A DNA stretch of 31,703 bases from a virus. The stretch is taken from positions 1-31,703 of IMG/VR virus record IMGVR_UViG_3300009159_000203; one strand, 5' to 3'. Of this stretch, positions 29,801-31,703 are shown piece by piece. The notes beneath the pieces were generated by a model that was not told the DNA's origin, made no database searches, and saw nothing but the letters and a program-made list of their open reading frames with translations. The first letter of the stretch is position 1. Each line of letters opens with the position of its first letter. The translations under genes were made by a program, and so were the position numbers.

Positions 29801-31703
29801 TCGAGATGTAGGATTTATGGTCGACTCTGTAAGTTTTGATTTATTGTACGGCGGCAATCGCCAAGCAATACAATCAGGCGTTTACTATTATGGATATAGT
29901 TCAACATCAACTTCTATTGTTGGAGAAATTCCACAAACGGTTGATGCTTATAATCATATTTCATCGTTAACACAGAAAATTATTCTTGGCCAACCAATTA
30001 CTCCATTACAAACAGCAATACCACAGGTTACAAATGTAACTACAAGTACAATAAACGAAGTAGTATCTGTAAAAGAACTTGTTAATAATATTACTAATAT
30101 TGTTACAAATGGACCCGAAACTACTATTAGTGTGTCATCGTTACCTACAACAGTTAGCCCTGATGCTAATGCTGTTAACTCTGCTAAGATGTTAGCAAGT
30201 AACCGTGCGTTTATTGTTGCAGAAGCGATTGCATTTGTTAATCAAACATTCCCAGCTCTGAGCTACAACGCAACTAAGTGTGCTCGTGATATGGGATTAA
30301 TTGTTGATTCAGTTGCACAAGATTTAATGTTTGACAGTTACAGTCAATCTATATTCAGTGGTGTTCAATATTGGAATCACGGAAGCTACGTTGGTGGTAT
30401 TGCAGGAGAGTTGACAACTACAACCAATGCAATTAACTATGTTAAAACTCTTGCACAAAAAATTGTTCTAAGAGATCGAACAGGAACACGATATCAGTCA
30501 GCAGTATCTCAAAATATTGCAGGTACGGGCGCAACAGGTGCTGAAACAGCGGCTATTGCTGCCGACTTTACTGTTATTACAGATATCTTATCAGGCGTTC
30601 AATCAATTAATACTGTAACAGATATTATTGTTTCTAATAGTTTAGTGGCAAGCACAAGTACTAATGTACAAAATGCTTATGCATTGCTATTAGCTAACAG
30701 AACATATATCCAAGCAGAAGCAGTTGCCTATGTAGAGTCAACTAAGACAGCAGGCTTTACATATAATCAAGATAAATGTTATCGTGACGTTGGTTATATG
30801 CTTGATTCAGTTGCAATTGATTTGTTATATGGTGGTAACCGCCAGGCTGTTCAATCAGGTGTATACTATTATAGCTTTAATAAATCATCAACTGCATTGC
30901 CAGGCGAACAAACACAATCTGTTGAAACATATAATTATATTAGAAGTATTTTATCTAGTATTATCTTAGGAGACACGATAAGTTCTCCAAGACAAGTTGT
31001 CGTAGCTCAGGTTACAGGTGGAACTCTTGGTAATATTGAACAGGCAACTCTTGCACAATCTAAGATAGATATTATTAATAATATTATTGTTGGTGGCCCA
31101 ATAGTTTCTTCAACTAAGAGACCAATTAGTTTACATCGTAGCAGTGAGACAAATGTAATTAACGCGGCAAAAGCAATTGAAGCTAATCGTGCATTTATTG
31201 TTGCAGAAGTCATTGCATATATAAACAGCAAATATGTTTCGTACAACAAAGCAAAATGCCGCCGTGACGTTGGATTAATTGTTGATGCATTGACATACGA
31301 TTTAGAAAACGGCGGAAATTACAATGCGGTAGTTGCAGGCAAGAGCTATTATGCTCAAGAAGGCACCTTCCATATTGTACAATTAGAAGAAAACGTAACT
31401 GATCCTGCACTATTCCCAGATGATGCAATAGTCACATTCTATCAACGTTCATACATGTCAGCTTCTGGCTACTTGTTTGAGTACGTGGGTGCTGGTACAA
31501 ACTATGGTGCTTTACCACAGCGCGGTGTTAAAGATCCAGTACAAAGCAAGGAAACAGTTCAATTAAATAATGGTAAGGTGTTCTTTACATCAACTGACCA
31601 AAACGGTGACTTCCGTATTGGTACAGGACTTGTAATTAGTCAGGCAACTGGTGTGTTATCAGGAAGAACGTTCACTAAGTCATTATTTGCAAACTTAACG
31701 CCA
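20889..31703 (+). CDS. giant repeat-containing tail fibre/virion structural protein (3' end outside window)
   Basis: One frame runs from the ATG at 20889 (GAGGAG before it) to the window edge, 3605 codons, with no stop; the same frame is kept at all 17 repeat motifs I checked. Residues 1-210 are fibre-like: RITGPLLAKNLLRDGVDLAF, then I-G-I-K-T-A-N-P-Q-Y-T-L-D-V-N-G near 38. Residues ~213-380 look like the first part of a pectin-lyase-type beta-helix (A-F-P-P-N-Y-G-G, S-P-Y-I-Q-N-C-T). A first repeat array fills ~418-2320. The second beta-helix part (G-G-S-L-V-D-G-G-V-V-S-D-R-S, Y-D-A-F-T-Q-V-N-Q-G-G, C-S-I-T-N-S-N-A-N-F-G-D) is at ~2420-2525. A second array is at ~2685-3485, and F-E-Y-V-G-A-G-T-N-Y-G-A and D-Q-N-G-D-F-R-I-G follow near the end. 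These non-repeat pieces match phrases in T4-like cyanophage structural proteins as I recall them. Likely role: host-contact fibre. Confidence 0.85.
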   Translation, partial: MAVGRITGPLLAKNLLRDGVDLAFETDLLYLDVNTGRIGIKTANPQYTLDVNGDTNVLSLRVATTSTLGNLLVYPNNSTTYVTNTVGDLIIGAPLEQRVVISSDALVQGNLHATGNISAQGSVQIGNITGSDTLSLYADIVSNITPQTSSTYDLGAPGLSWGNAYVDTLIAQTLTGPLGKEINITPDINQLVNIKGNVRIYGNNPLGTGAVTQNTLYVNMDGSDTNDGGAIDASRACRTIGGALKSPLYKAGTSIKVASGRYLENNPLRLKPFTSVIGSDLRTTVVEPINKTQDLFWVDSGCYIAQMLMANGQSGLLPGTGYTAGTNRGAYATAFPPNYGGEKIYVTHSPYIQNCTNQSGPWLNDGTLFQPNQTIQIPEAIGTATWVANTTTLMVTIEEGALTIGQSINSGPTKPGYINARTLLLANKSFLQEQVIAYIDDIYSYFGYDETKCVRDTGLIVDSLVTDLLFPANGYTQSNFSGLQYWNQDGYTGIINTEITTTTNAINYVNSLAQKIVQNITTGTRYNSTVTQVLGTGATPTQAAEIATEFDLIVQIINSGTSGVTDLVNPNGTDVLSANAQNAADLLQANRTYLQAEAVAYVESTKTPGFAYDPVKCYRDVGYMVDSVTFDILYGGNRQAIQSGVYYYGFSNTQSAIPGEIPQTTAAYFRIREIVGQIITNEAVTKSPGNGSVQVTNLPTATESETVLLREMVDLITDIIGAGPDAAQTPSPIGLVRSSDADVLKAVNLLKANKSFIISEVISFIDSRYNTGFAYNNVKCARDTGLIVDSIATDLLYVGDTQSTFAGLQYWNQADYTGEIKTEVTATVAAINYVSSLAAQVILGNTGTRYQSTATQIFSTTATLNESLFVVEEFGIIANIIKNGTSGVTDLIIPNGATSTATAFVNAFNILQTNKSYIQSEAVAFVNSQNKIFDTVKCARDTGLIVDAIAQDLLFTTSSQATFAGLQYWNQQGYTGSIASEITTTTAAISYVKDLAKKIVENNVTGTRYSTGTQITALPAATTVEANIIGIDFDVILTILNTGTAGVTDIIVPNGLEFSPDPNKIKAYNLLQANKTYISQEAVAFVEVTKTGGFTYDAVKCARDIGYIVDSVSFDLAYSGNRQAIQSAVYYYGFSGQTAIPGEISNTTLAYNKLRELLPYVIRGSSYPFPLQTSVSQVVSASTGTLAEANSAQASVDLITNIINNGPSIVPVKLPMSLTPSGNTRVVNAASLIEANRSFLVAEVLEYISNPVDFTYDSAKCYRDVGYMIDCVSFDLLHSGNRQAVTAGVYYYNFDAGFSAIVDQIPQTTAAYKHIRNIVGKIVTNTPVTPTAGNTATQVTLANTATTVEIQSLYSKLDIITDIITSGPSVAAAPQPISLTASTSTTVTYAYNLLQANRSFIQQEVIAFIDQFQPGFVYNRAKCRRDIGIVVENIAYDIAFGGNEKSRESGLAYWNGVTSVISGQISQSVDAFTYLGTLAQAVVTNTTATNILNTYQTAPQVFNANLTDGDLASSLLPRLVGIITNIIANGPDSAPVRQSGNGPDWGSVSAEVLLQTNKSFIQNEVLNWINNTYPYLEYREDKCYRDTGLIIDAVTQDIILNANAKSIEAGVSYWTGNKNIIANATYGQVDQTVETVAAINHARDVALQVINNTTVTNVGFNFSSIKCYRDTGLIIDGLAQDLLFGGNSQSTFAGIQYWNHGNYTGNIPQEITTTTAAITYIRDLAKKIVQTNTSGVRYQSTVTQNTLLPTATLSEANTIGTKFDTILNILNNGVTGVTDTIVPNSITPSGNVNIQKAYDLLQANIEYMKAEAIGFVEASKSFRYDKTKCARDTGLIVDSIVIDLAYPTQYLSQSTFAGLQYWDQGAYTGIIATEITTTTNAIDYLSYLAQEIVQNIPNGTRYQGDITQQLLPTSGDVDQINYISDEFNLIKNIILTGTNGITDVVESNLVDPSSDTITQAAYNLLQLNREYMIAEVIAFVEATKTPGFVYDATLCARDTGYMIDSVSFDLLHGGNRQAIQSGVYYYSFNETSSAIPNEQPQTIAAFQFVKTLCSRLAQNLPITPLQTAIDPVLTPIEDAASISVEPKVFSPVEKIIRIIKNGPGVVGYKTPVSLTPTYDIDKYRAAKILEENKEFIKAETIAFIDQQLSFQYDPVTCARDVGYIVNSVSFDLLYGGNRQSIQSGVYYWGYTQNSTALPKERVATTLAYEYMKELVDQIVVGTPIATTYQNTVTQNISYPAATDIEISTLDTSIDLITKIINEGPSVVKAKTPIGQVASDNQFVRNAVNSLIANRQFIQAEVVSFVAQTLVGNPQVILPFYDEGANATLAVIRNFDLIANIVANGPGVAPIKSDGNGIFISMGLTVDDVKVAPIITNITPLGGNSYQVDINQSTIGYGDDQPLYFGQTLVFPLQDKDVPDRWQQRRVNPIGSMGGSLVDGGVVSDRSQINSFVYDAFTQVNQGGVGVRITNNGYAQLVSVFTIFCSQSVVAENGGLCSITNSNANFGDLCLVAKGYGKRDFSGYVRNQPVLPYYPNGVYPQNGQVQIYIADPDLRPHISLVMEVQPPVGFTNNQGLPGFLSGNTSIDVLTTGTIDIVGVDTTGFIIGQSFYIIDQYGRKVDSNNQPYVKAGTIVADVNYQTITLNFPLNSGGGEVGNNNYFNLYACGNAYYTVLSSALAPDPITPGTSLLPNNQNVEEAISLDYINTLSQAIVANIPYSGLTTSTQVFDSSLLGGAGANSFITNRLGTIQTILENGPSYAPLITKSGTLPTGAGSAASLLTKNRSYIQDEVIAYVDSTFFNFDYDQVKCARDTGLIVDSIAQDLLFRTNSQSTFAGIQYWNQTEYTGAIGSEITTTTAAISYVKGLSQEIVQGLSGTRYTTGTQITNLTLATPAEASAIGTDFNVILGILNGGTAGVTDNVIPNSITSSTNINIVRAYNLLQANKTYIQQEAVAFVEATKQPGFEYDQTLCYRDVGFMVDSVSFDLLYGGNRQAIQSGVYYYGYSSTSTSIVGEIPQTVDAYNHISSLTQKIILGQPITPLQTAIPQVTNVTTSTINEVVSVKELVNNITNIVTNGPETTISVSSLPTTVSPDANAVNSAKMLASNRAFIVAEAIAFVNQTFPALSYNATKCARDMGLIVDSVAQDLMFDSYSQSIFSGVQYWNHGSYVGGIAGELTTTTNAINYVKTLAQKIVLRDRTGTRYQSAVSQNIAGTGATGAETAAIAADFTVITDILSGVQSINTVTDIIVSNSLVASTSTNVQNAYALLLANRTYIQAEAVAYVESTKTAGFTYNQDKCYRDVGYMLDSVAIDLLYGGNRQAVQSGVYYYSFNKSSTALPGEQTQSVETYNYIRSILSSIILGDTISSPRQVVVAQVTGGTLGNIEQATLAQSKIDIINNIIVGGPIVSSTKRPISLHRSSETNVINAAKAIEANRAFIVAEVIAYINSKYVSYNKAKCRRDVGLIVDALTYDLENGGNYNAVVAGKSYYAQEGTFHIVQLEENVTDPALFPDDAIVTFYQRSYMSASGYLFEYVGAGTNYGALPQRGVKDPVQSKETVQLNNGKVFFTSTDQNGDFRIGTGLVISQATGVLSGRTFTKSLFANLTP
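22140..27840 (+). repeat. first array of ~162-residue coding repeats (12 copies)
   Basis: Each copy begins around K-C-x-R-D-x-G and ends in L-L-x-A-N-(K/R)-x-(F/Y)-I-x-x-E. The K-C codon pairs start at 22242, 22734, 23223, 23697, 24186, 24666, 25152, 25632, 25884, 26370, 26868 and 27354 (K is L or T in the last two). Spacing is 474-498 bases except 252 between 25632 and 25884. Two types: A (L-I-V-D-S-I-A-x-D-L-L, F-A-G-L-Q-Y-W-N-Q) at 22242, 23223, 23697, 25884 and 26370; B (V-D-S-V-S-F-D-L-L-Y-G-G-N-R-Q-A, G-V-Y-Y-Y) at 22734, 24186, 24666, 26868 and 27354. Copies at 25152 and 25632 are divergent. Confidence 0.88.
28940..31350 (+). repeat. second array of the same coding repeat (5 copies)
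   Basis: Motifs start at 29307 (A), 29793 (B, with L in place of K), 30276 (A), 30774 (B) and 31254 (divergent, with Y-D-L-E-N-G-G-N). Here A and B alternate strictly, giving a double repeat of about 969 bases. A repeat-type second half (S-L-L-T-K-N-R-S-Y-I-Q-D-E) at about 29220-29260 precedes the first motif, so the array begins with a half unit. Confidence 0.87.

Noticed and set aside
22140-31350. CRISPR-like or transposon-derived repeats
   Set aside because: The repeats are long, keep one reading frame and vary mainly as protein repeats; there are no short identical repeats with spacers and no terminal inverted repeats or transposase.

Overview
The window is a piece of a T4-like contractile-tailed phage genome (Caudoviricetes), closest in gene content and wording of the proteins to the marine and freshwater T4-like group (cyanophage and pelagiphage relatives). 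The evidence is the late sigma factor gp55, the gp46/gp47 recombination nuclease, the T4 head cluster in canonical order (portal gp20, core protein, protease gp21, scaffold gp22, major capsid gp23), a gp26-like baseplate protein and T4-type late promoters of the form TATAAATA. The host cannot be named from this sequence. No tRNA, CRISPR array, integrase or insertion sequence is seen.

Layout. (1) 17-5379, plus strand: gp55, then a tightly coupled, mostly overlapping run of gp47, gp46, an 83-aa unknown, a small histone-H1-like basic protein, a zinc-ribbon methyltransferase and a GIY-YIG-type nuclease. (2) 5380-5892: a gene-free stretch of about 510 bases dense in perfect hairpins, with one 7-bp loop-to-downstream pseudoknot. 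It ends in a late promoter lying inside the loop of a terminator-like stem. (3) 5893-7870: a Q/A/G-rich protein with a possible capsid-targeting N-terminus on the plus strand, convergent with a minus-strand gp26-like baseplate gene. The gp26-like gene runs into a start-less -1 frame (gp51-like by position) through a textbook frameshift signal. (4) 7945-16605: tape measure, portal, a small unknown, gp67-like acidic core protein, gp21, gp22 and gp23, closed by a strong terminator. (5) 16774-20764: virion surface, fibre and decoration-like proteins. (6) 20889 to the end of the window: one giant open reading frame, at least 3605 codons, still open at the edge. It has about 17 copies of a ~162-residue repeat, arranged in two arrays that appear to interrupt a beta-helix fibre domain.

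How it works together. gp55 directs the host polymerase to the TATAAATA promoters that drive the virion genes. gp46/gp47 process DNA ends for recombination-dependent replication. gp22 and the gp67-like protein form the prohead core on the portal. gp21 matures core and capsid; the L-A-E site in gp23 and the L-D-E site in the 294-aa protein fit its specificity. The tape measure and the gp26/gp26-51 pair belong to tail assembly. The genes after gp23 probably build the outer virion surface and the host-contact apparatus.

The most notable observations are the phased -1 frameshift cassette in the gp26/gp51 unit, the giant alternating-repeat fibre protein, and the structured RNA with a promoter nested in a terminator.
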